Shown: positions 1 to 5,818, counted from the first letter of the stretch. The stretch: DNA of 10,216 bases from Chthoniobacterales bacterium (GCA_017853515.1 JAFMJK010000065.1:1-10216); one strand, 5' to 3'. Program-made: numbers and translations. The notes: a model not told the origin generated them from the letters alone.

Positions 1-2
1 TC

Positions 3-53
3 ACCCGCTACATGGTGGGCGAAGGCGTGGCCGACGAACCCGCCGCGGAGTAA
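3..53 (+). CDS. 3' end of an unidentified protein gene (partial)
   Basis: Reading from base 3, an open frame encodes TRYMVGEGVADEPAAE and ends at TAA (51-53). Only the last 16 codons are inside the window, so no family can be named. The acidic, alanine-rich tail is typical of a bacterial C-terminus. The frame is chosen because it stays open to a stop and is followed by clearly non-coding repeat sequence. A weak hairpin (GACCC/GGGTC, 59-73) follows the stop but has no T tract, so it is not called as a terminator. Confidence 0.5.
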   Translation, partial: TRYMVGEGVADEPAAE

Positions 54-98
54 TATCAGACCCGACAAGGGTCCGGACGATCCGACACGGCTCTGAGG

Positions 99-161
99 GT
101 AGGGACACGCGGCCGCGTGTCCTTTTGAAAGAAAGCGGACGAGCGAGCCGCTCGTCCCTAC
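99..161. repeat. GTAG-headed paired palindrome (REP/BIME-like element)
   Basis: Two hairpins face each other. The left one is GTAG (99-102) followed by a perfect 20-base palindrome (103-122, GGACACGCGG and its complement). The right one, read on the - strand, is GTAG (161-158) followed by a 9-base-pair stem (GGACGAGCG/CGCTCGTCC, 137-157) with a 3-base loop. Both units begin GTAGGGAC and point head-outward, with a 14-base A-rich spacer between them. This matches bacterial REP sequences in BIME arrangement, which carry a GTAG-type head recognised by RAYT (TnpA-REP) transposases. No RAYT gene is in the window. The sequence shows the symmetry directly; the REP identity is inferred. Confidence 0.75.
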
Positions 162-187
162 CTCAAGCAACAAAGTCTGAAATCTTT

Positions 188-248
188 TGGGACGTCGGTA
201 TAATTCGATCGCTCATCCTCTCGCGGATCGCGACGTCCCATCGCGATC
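188..248. repeat. Nested inverted repeats in the helicase 3' spacer
   Basis: A 10-base inverted repeat, TGGGACGTCG (188-197) and CGACGTCCCA (231-240), brackets 33 bases. Overlapping its right arm is a second hairpin, GATCGCGA (226-233) and TCGCGATC (241-248), with a 7-base loop. The two structures share bases 231-233 and 240 is in the loop of the second, so they are mutually exclusive in RNA. The region lies downstream of the - strand helicase and next to the GTAG-headed element. There is no T tract, so an intrinsic terminator is unlikely. Bases 249-289 show nothing further. Confidence 0.55.
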
Positions 249-289
249 TTGTTTCCAATACCGCGCCGCAACGGCGCGCTCCAACGGTC

Positions 290-1516
290 TCAATCTCTCC
301 TGCGCCCGAAACGCTGCCGGCTTCGGCGGAAAGCAGGGGTTCCATCCAAGCGCGGTTCGGGCTTGGGGCGCCGGGCGGCCAGCACCTCCGCGCCCTGCTT
401 GGGAATGTTCTGCCCCTTCAATTCCAGACGGTCGATCTTCTGCCCGATGAACCTTTCGATGGCGGCCAGCTTTTTCATTTCGTCGGGCGCGACGATGGTG
501 AAGGCGTCTCCGGTGCGCTGGGCGCGTCCTGTGCGGCCGATGCGGTGCACGTAGTCCTCGGGATGTTGCGGGATATCGTAGTTGATGACATGGCTCACCC
601 CGGCGACGTCGATGCCGCGTGCGGCGATGTCCGTTGCCACCATGATGCCGTAGCGTCCCGATTTGAATCCCTCCAGCGCCTCGATGCGCTGGTTCTGCGA
701 GCGGTTGGCATGGAGCACGGCCACCGAATGATTCGAGGCCCTCAGCCGCTTGGCGATGCGATCGGCCCCGTGTTTGGTGCGGGAAAAGATGAGCACGCTC
801 GAGCAGTCGGTGGCCCCGAGCAAGCCGACCAGCAGACCGAACTTGCCGCCTTGGTCGGTGATGTAGACCCCGTGCTTGACGGTCGAGGCCGTGGAGCGTG
901 AGGCCCCGATCTCGATGCGCACGGGATCGCGCAAGGCCCAGGCGGCGAGCTGCGCGATCTCGGGCGGAAGCGTGGCGGAAAAGAAGAGGGTCTGACGGTC
1001 CTTCGGACACTTGGCGATGATGCGTTTCATCGGCGGCAGGAAACCCACGTCGAGCATGCGGTCGACCTCGTCGAGGACGAGGACTTCGATATCGGCGAGC
1101 TTCAAGGTGCCCTGTTGCAAGTGGTCCTCGAGTCGTCCGGGTGTGGCGACGACCACGTCGAGTCCCTCGCGCAGGGCGGTGCGTTGCGCTCCATAGCCGA
1201 CGCCGCCGAAGACCGAGCCGATGCGCAGGTCGGTGAAGCGGGCCAGGTCGCGCATGGCCGTCTCGACCTGCATGGCCAGTTCGCGCGTCGGTTCGAGCAC
1301 CAGGCAGCGCAGCTTTCCGTGCTTGCCGAGTTTTTGCAGGGCGGGGAGGGCGAAGGCGGCGGTTTTGCCCGTCCCGGTCTGGGCGGAGGCAATGACATCC
1401 CGGCCTTCGAGGGCCGGAGGGATCGCCCGGAGTTGGACCGGGGTAGGTTCCCCGTAGCCCATGGCCCGGACGCCTTCGAGAAGTGGCTTGGTCAGTCCAA
1501 GCTTGGTGAACGGCAT
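290..1516 (-). CDS. DEAD-box ATP-dependent RNA helicase, RhlE-like
   Basis: This 408-residue protein is a complete DEAD-box RNA helicase core with only a short basic tail, close to RhlE in size. It would use ATP to unwind short RNA duplexes in ribosome assembly or mRNA turnover in the cytoplasm. Visible motifs are the Q motif region (YGEPTPVQ, 21-28), Walker A AQTGTGKT (45-52), PTREL (76-80), TPGR (125-128), motif II DEVD (149-152), SAT (180-182), FSRTK (244-248), TDIAARGID (295-303) and HRIGRTGR (324-331). The C-terminus (about 380-408) is arginine-rich, as in RNA-binding tails. Motif II is DEVD rather than DEAD; the catalytic acidic pair and last Asp are kept. The ATG at 1516 has no clear Shine-Dalgarno sequence but begins right at the family's usual N-terminus. 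The gene appears monocistronic, since the upstream gene ends in a strong terminator. The exact subfamily is uncertain. Confidence 0.95.
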   Translation of the reverse strand: MPFTKLGLTKPLLEGVRAMGYGEPTPVQLRAIPPALEGRDVIASAQTGTGKTAAFALPALQKLGKHGKLRCLVLEPTRELAMQVETAMRDLARFTDLRIGSVFGGVGYGAQRTALREGLDVVVATPGRLEDHLQQGTLKLADIEVLVLDEVDRMLDVGFLPPMKRIIAKCPKDRQTLFFSATLPPEIAQLAAWALRDPVRIEIGASRSTASTVKHGVYITDQGGKFGLLVGLLGATDCSSVLIFSRTKHGADRIAKRLRASNHSVAVLHANRSQNQRIEALEGFKSGRYGIMVATDIAARGIDVAGVSHVINYDIPQHPEDYVHRIGRTGRAQRTGDAFTIVAPDEMKKLAAIERFIGQKIDRLELKGQNIPKQGAEVLAARRPKPEPRLDGTPAFRRSRQRFGRRRD

Positions 1517-1527
1517 GTGAGGGGCGG

Positions 1528-1556
1528 ACAGTCGGGCCGCGGCCCCGGGTTGTCAA
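1528..1556 (-). promoter_or_regulatory. Possible promoter of the helicase gene
   Basis: On the - strand a perfect TTGACA (1556-1551) is followed, after 17 bases, by GACTGT (1533-1528), a poor -10 match. The spacer contains a perfect 12-base palindrome (GGGCCGCGGCCC, 1534-1545), which could be an operator or chance in GC-rich DNA. The helicase ATG lies 11 bases downstream of the -10. The -35 hexamer is the only strong evidence. Confidence 0.3.
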
Positions 1557-1616
1557 CCAGCATGTCGGGGTTTGCGCGGTGCCGTTACCGGGACCGGCTG
1601 AGTCATCGGGACAAAG

Positions 1617-1648
1617 AAAAAAGGCGCCGGATTTCTCCGGCGCCTTTT
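1617..1648 (-). terminator. Intrinsic terminator of the outer-membrane protein gene
   Basis: A 9-base-pair GC-rich stem (GGCGCCGGA at 1623-1631, TCCGGCGCC at 1636-1644) closes a 4-base loop. On the - strand it is followed by six T residues (complement of 1622-1617), 25 bases past the stop of the beta-barrel gene. The opposite side also has four T residues (1645-1648), so the element could act in both directions, but only the - strand has a gene ending here. Confidence 0.9.
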
Positions 1649-1668
1649 GTGAAGGGTTATCGGTTCAA

Positions 1669-2205
1669 TTAGAACGCGAAGCGCAGTCCGGAGCGGGCGA
1701 TAGCGCCGCCGCCGTTGTCGAGGTCGGGCGAGTAGAACCAGCGGCCATCGATGAAGAGGCCGATGTTCTCGGTGAAGCGCCACTCAAGGCCGCCACCGAC
1801 ATCGCCGCCACCGATGCTCTTGCTGTTCTCGCCGTACAATTTGCCGATGCCGACAAAGGCATAAGGAGAGAGACCCCAGCAGAACGGATAGCGGAGGAAG
1901 AGGTGACCCAAGGTGCCCCATTCGCCCCTGTTGATTTCGTTGTTGCCAGCCACAAACTGCTCAACGCCGAGACCGAAGTAACGGGCGAAGAAGTAGTTTG
2001 CCCCGAGGCCGCCACCCCAAACGGGATTGCCGGCGCGGTAGAAACCGCCGAGGGCGAAGGCGTCGATCTGGAACTCGTTGTCACGGTAGAGGCAAGGTTC
2101 CTCCATCGGGACCACGGTTTTCTTGGAAGAAACTTCAGTGCCAGCAGTCGCGGCGGAAGTCGCAGCAACGGCAGCCACCAAAGCGGTGATGATGTATTTT
2201 TTCAT
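1669..2205 (-). CDS. Small outer-membrane beta-barrel protein
   Basis: The 178-residue product has a clear signal peptide: MKK, then a hydrophobic alanine-rich segment, with probable cleavage near residue 21 (SAATAG). The mature part is rich in glycine and aromatic residues in alternating patterns, for example GGGLGANYFFARYFGLGVEQ (64-83) and GGGLEWRFTENIGLFIDGRW (137-156). It ends in phenylalanine (RFAF), the usual C-terminal signal for barrel insertion. This fits the OmpA/OmpW-sized 8-stranded barrel class with no periplasmic domain. Function beyond an envelope or porin-like role cannot be read. Cysteines at 38 and 109 might pair. The ATG at 2205 is chosen because it begins the signal peptide; it has no good Shine-Dalgarno sequence. 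The gene has its own strong terminator and a 117-base leader region after ribD, so it may be an independent, well-expressed unit. Confidence 0.85.
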   Translation of the reverse strand: MKKYIITALVAAVAATSAATAGTEVSSKKTVVPMEEPCLYRDNEFQIDAFALGGFYRAGNPVWGGGLGANYFFARYFGLGVEQFVAGNNEINRGEWGTLGHLFLRYPFCWGLSPYAFVGIGKLYGENSKSIGGGDVGGGLEWRFTENIGLFIDGRWFYSPDLDNGGGAIARSGLRFAF

Positions 2206-2244
2206 GATAGGTTTGTTGGTTTGTTTGCAGGCGGATTACTCCGC
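2206..2244 (-). promoter_or_regulatory. Structured 5' leader of the beta-barrel gene
   Basis: On the - strand, GCGGA-GTAA-TCCGC (2244-2231) forms a 5-base-pair stem capped by a GNRA-type GUAA tetraloop. It is followed by a C/A-rich, nearly unstructured stretch with repeated CAAAC/CAACAAAC units just before the ATG. There is no Shine-Dalgarno sequence. An A/C-rich unstructured leader can itself aid ribosome entry. No convincing -35/-10 pair was found in 2245-2322. Confidence 0.35.
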
Positions 2245-2322
2245 TTGGGTCAGAGCCTAGACGACCAAGGCTTCAAGGCAAGAATTTTTGCAAAAAAAGT
2301 GGATCGAAATGAGAAATCGGTA

Positions 2323-3336
2323 TCACGCGACCAGTTGCCCGGAAAGCTTGAGACAGCTGCCAATGCGCCGGGCCTGAAAATGGGCGAGTCTGGGTGCTTG
2401 GGCTGCGCTGGGGAGCCCGCGGGCGCCGACCGCGGGGATGTTTCCTCCGGCAAGCATGGGGGCCACATAAAAAACTGCTTCCTGGACCAAGCCGTAGTCG
2501 AAGGCTTGGCCCAGGGTGTGCCCGCCGCCCTCGAGCAGGACGCGCTGGATGCCCCGCTTGGCCAAATCCCGCAGGGCGGCGCGCAGACTTTTTTGGCGCA
2601 GGATGGTCACATTTCCCGCCGCTCCCGCGCGCACGAGCTGTGCGGTTTTTGGAGGAAGTCTTCGCGGCGCCCAAATGACGCGCAGCGGCTGCCGACCTCT
2701 GACTCCGCGCAGAGTGAGGGCTGGATCATCCGCCCGGACGGTGCCCGCGCCGACCATGATCGCATCCACTGTAGCGCGCAGTTTCATGGCATCGCGCCGT
2801 GCGGCCGGCGACGTGATCCATTGACCTTCTCCCGGCGGCCGGGTCAGTCGCCCGTCGAGGGACATGCCGCATTTCGCGATGACCCAAGGCAGTCCGGTCC
2901 GCATGGTGCGGTGGAACTCCGGATTGAGCGACTCGCATTCCGCGGCGAGCACGCCGGTCTTGGTTTTGATTTTTCCGCGGCGCAGCAGTGCGATGCCCCG
3001 GCCGCGGTGTTTCGGATTCGGATCGATTGCGCCGATGACCACGCGGGACACGCCGGCGGCGATCAGCGCGTCGGTGCATGGCGGTGTTTTCCCGTGGGTG
3101 CAGCACGGTTCGAGCGTGACATAAACCGTTGCTCCGCGGGCGGCGGACTGATTTCTCAACGAGCGCAGCGCCTCGATCTCGGCATGCGGCAATCCGGCGC
3201 GTCGGTGCCAACCGCGCCCGATGATGCGTCCGTTTTTCGCGATGACGCAGCCGACTGCCGGATTGGGGCGGGTTTTGCCCGCGCCTTTGCGGGCCAGGCG
3301 GATGGCCTCGCGCATGAATTTCTGATCGGCGGCCAT
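2323..3336 (-). CDS. ribD: Bifunctional riboflavin biosynthesis deaminase/reductase RibD
   Basis: RibD deaminates the pyrimidine ring produced from GTP by cyclohydrolase II and then reduces the ribosyl side chain with NADPH, the second and third steps of riboflavin synthesis. The 337-residue product has both domains. The N-terminal zinc deaminase (about 1-145) shows HAE (51-53), and PCCTHGKTPPC supplying Cys78 and Cys87 as zinc ligands, plus TRPNPAVGC (22-30). The C-terminal reductase (about 150-337) shows SLDGR (159-163), QWITSPAAR (172-180), GAGTVRADDPALT (197-209) and LLEGGGHTLG (267-276). The start at 3336 gives MAADQKFMREAIRLA, which aligns with known RibD N-termini. An in-frame upstream start at 3378 would lie inside the tRNA and is rejected. 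No Shine-Dalgarno sequence precedes it. No other rib gene is nearby. The 12-base gap to tRNA-His suggests a shared transcript. Confidence 0.96.
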   Translation of the reverse strand: MAADQKFMREAIRLARKGAGKTRPNPAVGCVIAKNGRIIGRGWHRRAGLPHAEIEALRSLRNQSAARGATVYVTLEPCCTHGKTPPCTDALIAAGVSRVVIGAIDPNPKHRGRGIALLRRGKIKTKTGVLAAECESLNPEFHRTMRTGLPWVIAKCGMSLDGRLTRPPGEGQWITSPAARRDAMKLRATVDAIMVGAGTVRADDPALTLRGVRGRQPLRVIWAPRRLPPKTAQLVRAGAAGNVTILRQKSLRAALRDLAKRGIQRVLLEGGGHTLGQAFDYGLVQEAVFYVAPMLAGGNIPAVGARGLPSAAQAPRLAHFQARRIGSCLKLSGQLVA

Positions 3337-3348
3337 GAAAAAGAGGAG

Positions 3349-3421
3349 GGTGGCCGACGGGACTCGAACCCGCAACAACCGGAATCACAATCCGGGGCTC
3401 TGCCATTGAGCTACGGCCACC
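3349..3421 (-). tRNA. tRNA-His (anticodon GTG)
   Basis: The - strand folds into a full cloverleaf. The acceptor stem is GTGGCCG/CGGCCAC, the D arm GCTC/GAGC, the anticodon stem CCGGA/TCCGG with loop TTGTGAT (anticodon complement at 3386-3388), the variable loop TTGTT, and the T arm GCGGG-TTCGAGT-CCCGT. The extra 5' G (complement of 3421) faces discriminator C73 (complement of 3349), the G-1:C73 identity pair specific to tRNA-His, here encoded in the DNA. The 3' CCA is not encoded (the sequence continues CCT), so it must be added by CCA-adding enzyme. Confidence 0.97.
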
Positions 3422-3435
3422 GTTGGCGGATATGA

Positions 3436-3465
3436 ATCATTAGTGGAGCAGCGGCGGGGTGTCAA
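3436..3465 (-). promoter_or_regulatory. Promoter for tRNA-His (and probably ribD)
   Basis: On the - strand a perfect -35 TTGACA (3465-3460) is followed after 18 bases by AATGAT (3441-3436), a 4-of-6 match to the -10 consensus. The tRNA 5' end lies 15 bases downstream, a good distance for a sigma-70-type start with a very short leader. Confidence 0.55.
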
Positions 3466-3513
3466 ACGCGCGGGGCGGTTGCAAAGGGCGCCATGAGGGT
3501 GTAGCGAGAGGCC

Positions 3514-4056
3514 GTGAAGCGCGGAGTCCTCTTGCTGGCCTGTCTCGGCCTCGCCGGCTGCGCCAATCTGGAGGAGACCGCAGTCTTCTACACGCCGGTC
3601 AGCCCGCAATACTACCCGCCCTTGGAGAAAAAAGCTTTTGTCCCGCTCCTCTCGCAATCGCCGCCCTGGCGCAGCCGGGTCATCGGAAACTTCGACATGG
3701 AGACCGATCGCGGTCCGAAATTCGCGCGCGAGGCGCTGCTCTTCAACGCGCGACGGCAGGGGGCGGACGCCGTCGTCATGCGCGGCCTCAAATACGACGT
3801 GCGGCGCACGTACAATTACGTCCCGCCATCATGGACCAGCTATCCGGTGACGAATTACTACAACCAGTGGGTGCAGAACAACAAAGGCAAGTGGGTCAAC
3901 CAGCCGCAGGCTTACACCACGTTCATTCCCATTTACCGTCCGGGCGGTGTCGTGGTGGACGACGTCATGTGGACGCACGTGCGGGCCGACATGGTGGTGC
4001 GGCGCGGCAAAAAACCGCTCGCCGTGCCGACGGCCGAACAGATCGAACTGCCGTAG
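3514..4056 (+). CDS. Small predicted lipoprotein of unknown function
   Basis: The 180-residue product starts with a lipoprotein signal, MKRGVLLLACLGLAGC, with the lipobox LAGC at 13-16 and Cys16 as the lipid-modified residue. The residue after Cys is alanine, compatible with outer-membrane sorting. Residues about 70-90 (FAREALLFNARRQGADAVVM) resemble the helix-strand segment of small bacterial lipoproteins such as RcsF and DUF4156 proteins, where the 'QGADAVV' pattern recurs. This is a family-level resemblance, not an assignment. The middle (97-145) is rich in Tyr, Trp, Asn and Pro. The start is GTG at 3514, with GAGAGG only two bases upstream; it is accepted because it gives a complete signal peptide. 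It is followed after 47 bases by the ADP-ribosylglycohydrolase gene, so co-transcription is plausible. Confidence 0.8.
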   Translation: MKRGVLLLACLGLAGCANLEETAVFYTPVSPQYYPPLEKKAFVPLLSQSPPWRSRVIGNFDMETDRGPKFAREALLFNARRQGADAVVMRGLKYDVRRTYNYVPPSWTSYPVTNYYNQWVQNNKGKWVNQPQAYTTFIPIYRPGGVVVDDVMWTHVRADMVVRRGKKPLAVPTAEQIELP

Positions 4057-4060
4057 GGAA

Positions 4061-4095
4061 GTTGAGGGTTGAGGGATGAGAGTGCAGGGAAGAGG
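4061..4095 (+). repeat. Degenerate 7-base tandem repeat overlapping a ribosome binding site
   Basis: Five consecutive heptamers can be read: GTTGAGG, GTTGAGG, GATGAGA, GTGCAGG, GAAGAGG. The first two are identical and later units drift. The whole tract is purine-rich on the + strand. The last unit with the next G gives GAAGAGGG, the likely Shine-Dalgarno sequence of the gene starting at 4104. Confidence 0.6.
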
Positions 4096-4103
4096 GTGTG
4101 GGC

Positions 4104-5081
4104 ATGGTCTCCGCGGATAGAAAAACGGGTTGTTTGCTCGGGGCTTTTCTCGGAGATGCCCTTGCCATGCCGGTGCATTGGTATTACGACCGCGCGGCCA
4201 TGGCGCGCGATTACGGGCGGGTTACCGACCTCGTGGCGCCGAGGAACCCGCACGCGGACAGCATTCTTTGGCGCTCGAGTTACGCTGCGCCGAACGCGAA
4301 GGGGGAAATTTTGCATGATCAGGCGAAATTCTGGGGACAGCGCGGCGTGCACTATCACCAATTCCTCCGCGCCGGTGAAAACACGCTCAACATGCAATTG
4401 GCGCTCGAGTTGCTGTCCTCGCTGCGCGCCCGCGGTGGATACGACCGCGATGACTATCTGCGGCGCTACGTCGAATTCATGACCGGGCCGGGACATCACG
4501 GCGACACCTATGTGGAAGAGTGCCACCGGAATTTTTTCACCAAATACGCGCGCGGGAGAAAGCCGGACGATTGCGGCGGGGAAGACATCCACATCGGCGG
4601 ACTGGCTCATGTGCCGATCCTGGCTGTGTGGTACGCGCACGACGAGGAGGCGGCGCTGGTCGCCGTGCGCGAGCATGTGCGCGTGACGCATCGCGGGGAA
4701 CTGATCGAAACAGCGGCGCGCGACCTGACGAAAATGCTCGTCGCCATTCTCAACGGTGCGGAGGTGCGCGCGAGCATCGAGAAATTCGGCAACGGTTGGG
4801 TCGGGCGCAAAAAACTCGAGGCCTGGGCGGCGCGCCCCGACGAGGAAGTGGTCGGCGCGATTCTCGGTCCGGCTTGCTATCTGCAGGATTCGTTTCCCGC
4901 TTCGCTTTATCTCGCCTGGAAATACGCGGACGACCTCGAGCCGGCGTTGATCGCCAATACCAACTTGGGCGGCGACAATTGCCACCGCGGGATCGTGGTC
5001 GGGGCTTTGGTCGGTGCGGGCGGCTCGCCCGTTCCGGAGCGCTGGGCGAGGGGACTTCTTTGCCGGGAGTTGCTGTCGTGA
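4104..5081 (+). CDS. ADP-ribosylglycohydrolase (ARH/DraG) family protein, variant motif
   Basis: Members of this family remove ADP-ribose from proteins or small molecules using a two-metal site. Residues are numbered from ATG 4104, giving 325 residues. Family marks are the N-terminal GAFLGDALAMP (13-23), an all-helical pattern, GGLAHVPILAVWYAHD (165-180), the PACYLQDSFPASLYLAWKY segment (256-274) and a late glycine-Asp loop, NTNLGGDNCHRGIVVGALVGA (285-305). In classical ARH/DraG enzymes this loop is GGDTDT; here it is GGDNCHRG, so one metal-binding Asp is missing. The variant resembles a crystallin-J1-like branch, so the true substrate is open. A GTG at 4098 is in frame (two extra residues), but ATG 4104 sits 7 bases after GGAAGAGGG and is preferred. 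The stop overlaps the next gene start by four bases (GTGA), implying translational coupling. Confidence 0.85.
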   Translation: MVSADRKTGCLLGAFLGDALAMPVHWYYDRAAMARDYGRVTDLVAPRNPHADSILWRSSYAAPNAKGEILHDQAKFWGQRGVHYHQFLRAGENTLNMQLALELLSSLRARGGYDRDDYLRRYVEFMTGPGHHGDTYVEECHRNFFTKYARGRKPDDCGGEDIHIGGLAHVPILAVWYAHDEEAALVAVREHVRVTHRGELIETAARDLTKMLVAILNGAEVRASIEKFGNGWVGRKKLEAWAARPDEEVVGAILGPACYLQDSFPASLYLAWKYADDLEPALIANTNLGGDNCHRGIVVGALVGAGGSPVPERWARGLLCRELLS

Positions 5082-5791
5082 GCCGGAGGGCGTTTCTCTT
5101 CGTGTTGCTGCTTGCCGGTTGCGTCAGCACTCCGGAGATTCCGCCGGAAGTCCGCAGGGAGACGCATCGTGTCGGGGCCGGCGGCGAGATTGTCACGGTT
5201 GATTTTTATTTCCGCCCGGGTTCGAGGCCGAGGCCGCTGGCGATTGCCGTGCACGGCTTCCTGGCCAACGAAGACCGCATGGCGCACTGGGGTGTCTTGC
5301 TCGCGCGGGAGGGATTCATCGTCGCCGTTCCGAACAACCCGACTTACGCCAATGACGATCGCAACACCGCGGCCATCGTTGCTCTGGTCCAAGGCGGACG
5401 CGCCGGCCGGTGGCCGATTTCCGCCGTGCCGGACGGCCGCGCGGTCCTCGTCGGTTTCTCCCGCGGCGGATTCGAAACGATTCTGGCCGCGGCCGAACTC
5501 GGCGATCGCATCGGCGCGTGGATCGGACTCGATCCGGTCGATCGCAACGCGAAAGGACAAACCGCCGCGACGAAAGTCCGCGCGCCCGGTCTGGCCTTGC
5601 TGGCCGATCCGCAGCCGCTCAACGCCAATGGCAACGCCCGCGCCATGCTCGATGCCTACGCCGGTCCGCTCGAAGTCGTCGCCATCCCCGGTGCCGGCCA
5701 TCTCGACGCAGAGTCGCCGCGGCGCGGAGGGAAGTTTGCGGAATTCGAGAATGCAGCGCTGGGGTTCCTGCGGCAGGTTTTTGCATTGTAG
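5078..5791 (+). CDS. Alpha/beta-hydrolase lipoprotein, chlorophyllase/dienelactone-hydrolase-like
   Basis: The 237-residue product begins MSRRAFLFVLLLAGCVS, a lipoprotein signal with Cys15 as lipid anchor. An alpha/beta-hydrolase follows: HGF (59-61, oxyanion region), nucleophile elbow GFSRGG (126-131, Ser128), GLDPVD (150-155) and GAGHLD (205-210, His208). Asp175 or Asp177 in LLADPQP could complete the triad. The GxSRGG plus 'DPV' pair is typical of chlorophyllase-like and PET-hydrolase-like esterases; the substrate here is unknown. The enzyme would act in the periplasm or at the cell surface, anchored in a membrane. The start is GTG 5078, overlapping the stop of the upstream gene as GTGA, with GGGAG nine bases before it. 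The same frame is open back to 4520, but that part lies in the coding region of the upstream gene and is not used. The stop codon TAG lies within a repeat-like 12-mer. Confidence 0.88.
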   Translation: MSRRAFLFVLLLAGCVSTPEIPPEVRRETHRVGAGGEIVTVDFYFRPGSRPRPLAIAVHGFLANEDRMAHWGVLLAREGFIVAVPNNPTYANDDRNTAAIVALVQGGRAGRWPISAVPDGRAVLVGFSRGGFETILAAAELGDRIGAWIGLDPVDRNAKGQTAATKVRAPGLALLADPQPLNANGNARAMLDAYAGPLEVVAIPGAGHLDAESPRRGGKFAEFENAALGFLRQVFAL

Positions 5792-5818
5792 CGGCGGCGG
5801 GGACGGCGACGCCACGGC
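5786..5818 (+). repeat. Possible degenerate GTAG-headed repeat at a convergent gene end
   Basis: TTGTAGCGGCGG (5786-5797) is identical to the head of the palindromic element at 9294-9305. The sequence then diverges (CGGGGACGGCGACGCC) and keeps only weak dyad symmetry. It supplies the TAG stop of the hydrolase and fills nearly the whole 27-base gap to the convergent heme-protein gene. It may be a decayed REP unit or chance similarity in GC-rich sequence. Confidence 0.3.

Noticed and set aside
163..345. A 60-codon - strand frame in the helicase 3' spacer
   Set aside because: It overlaps the helicase C-terminus and the inverted repeats; no ribosome binding site or family resemblance. Its sequence is explained by the repeats.
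3337..3378. Longer RibD start (14 extra residues)
   Set aside because: It would start within tRNA-His; the family N-terminus aligns with the ATG at 3336.
1579..3435. A 618-codon open frame on the + strand
   Set aside because: It runs antisense through the beta-barrel gene, ribD and the tRNA, which have clear family motifs. The translation has no recognisable domain; long antisense frames are common in GC-rich DNA.
4520..5077. In-frame N-terminal extension of the hydrolase
   Set aside because: It overlaps the ADP-ribosylglycohydrolase gene in another frame and would bury the lipoprotein signal that begins at 5078.
5768..5783. Terminator-like CCTG-CGG-CAGG followed by five T residues
   Set aside because: The stem is only four base pairs and it lies inside the hydrolase coding region, so it is too weak to call.
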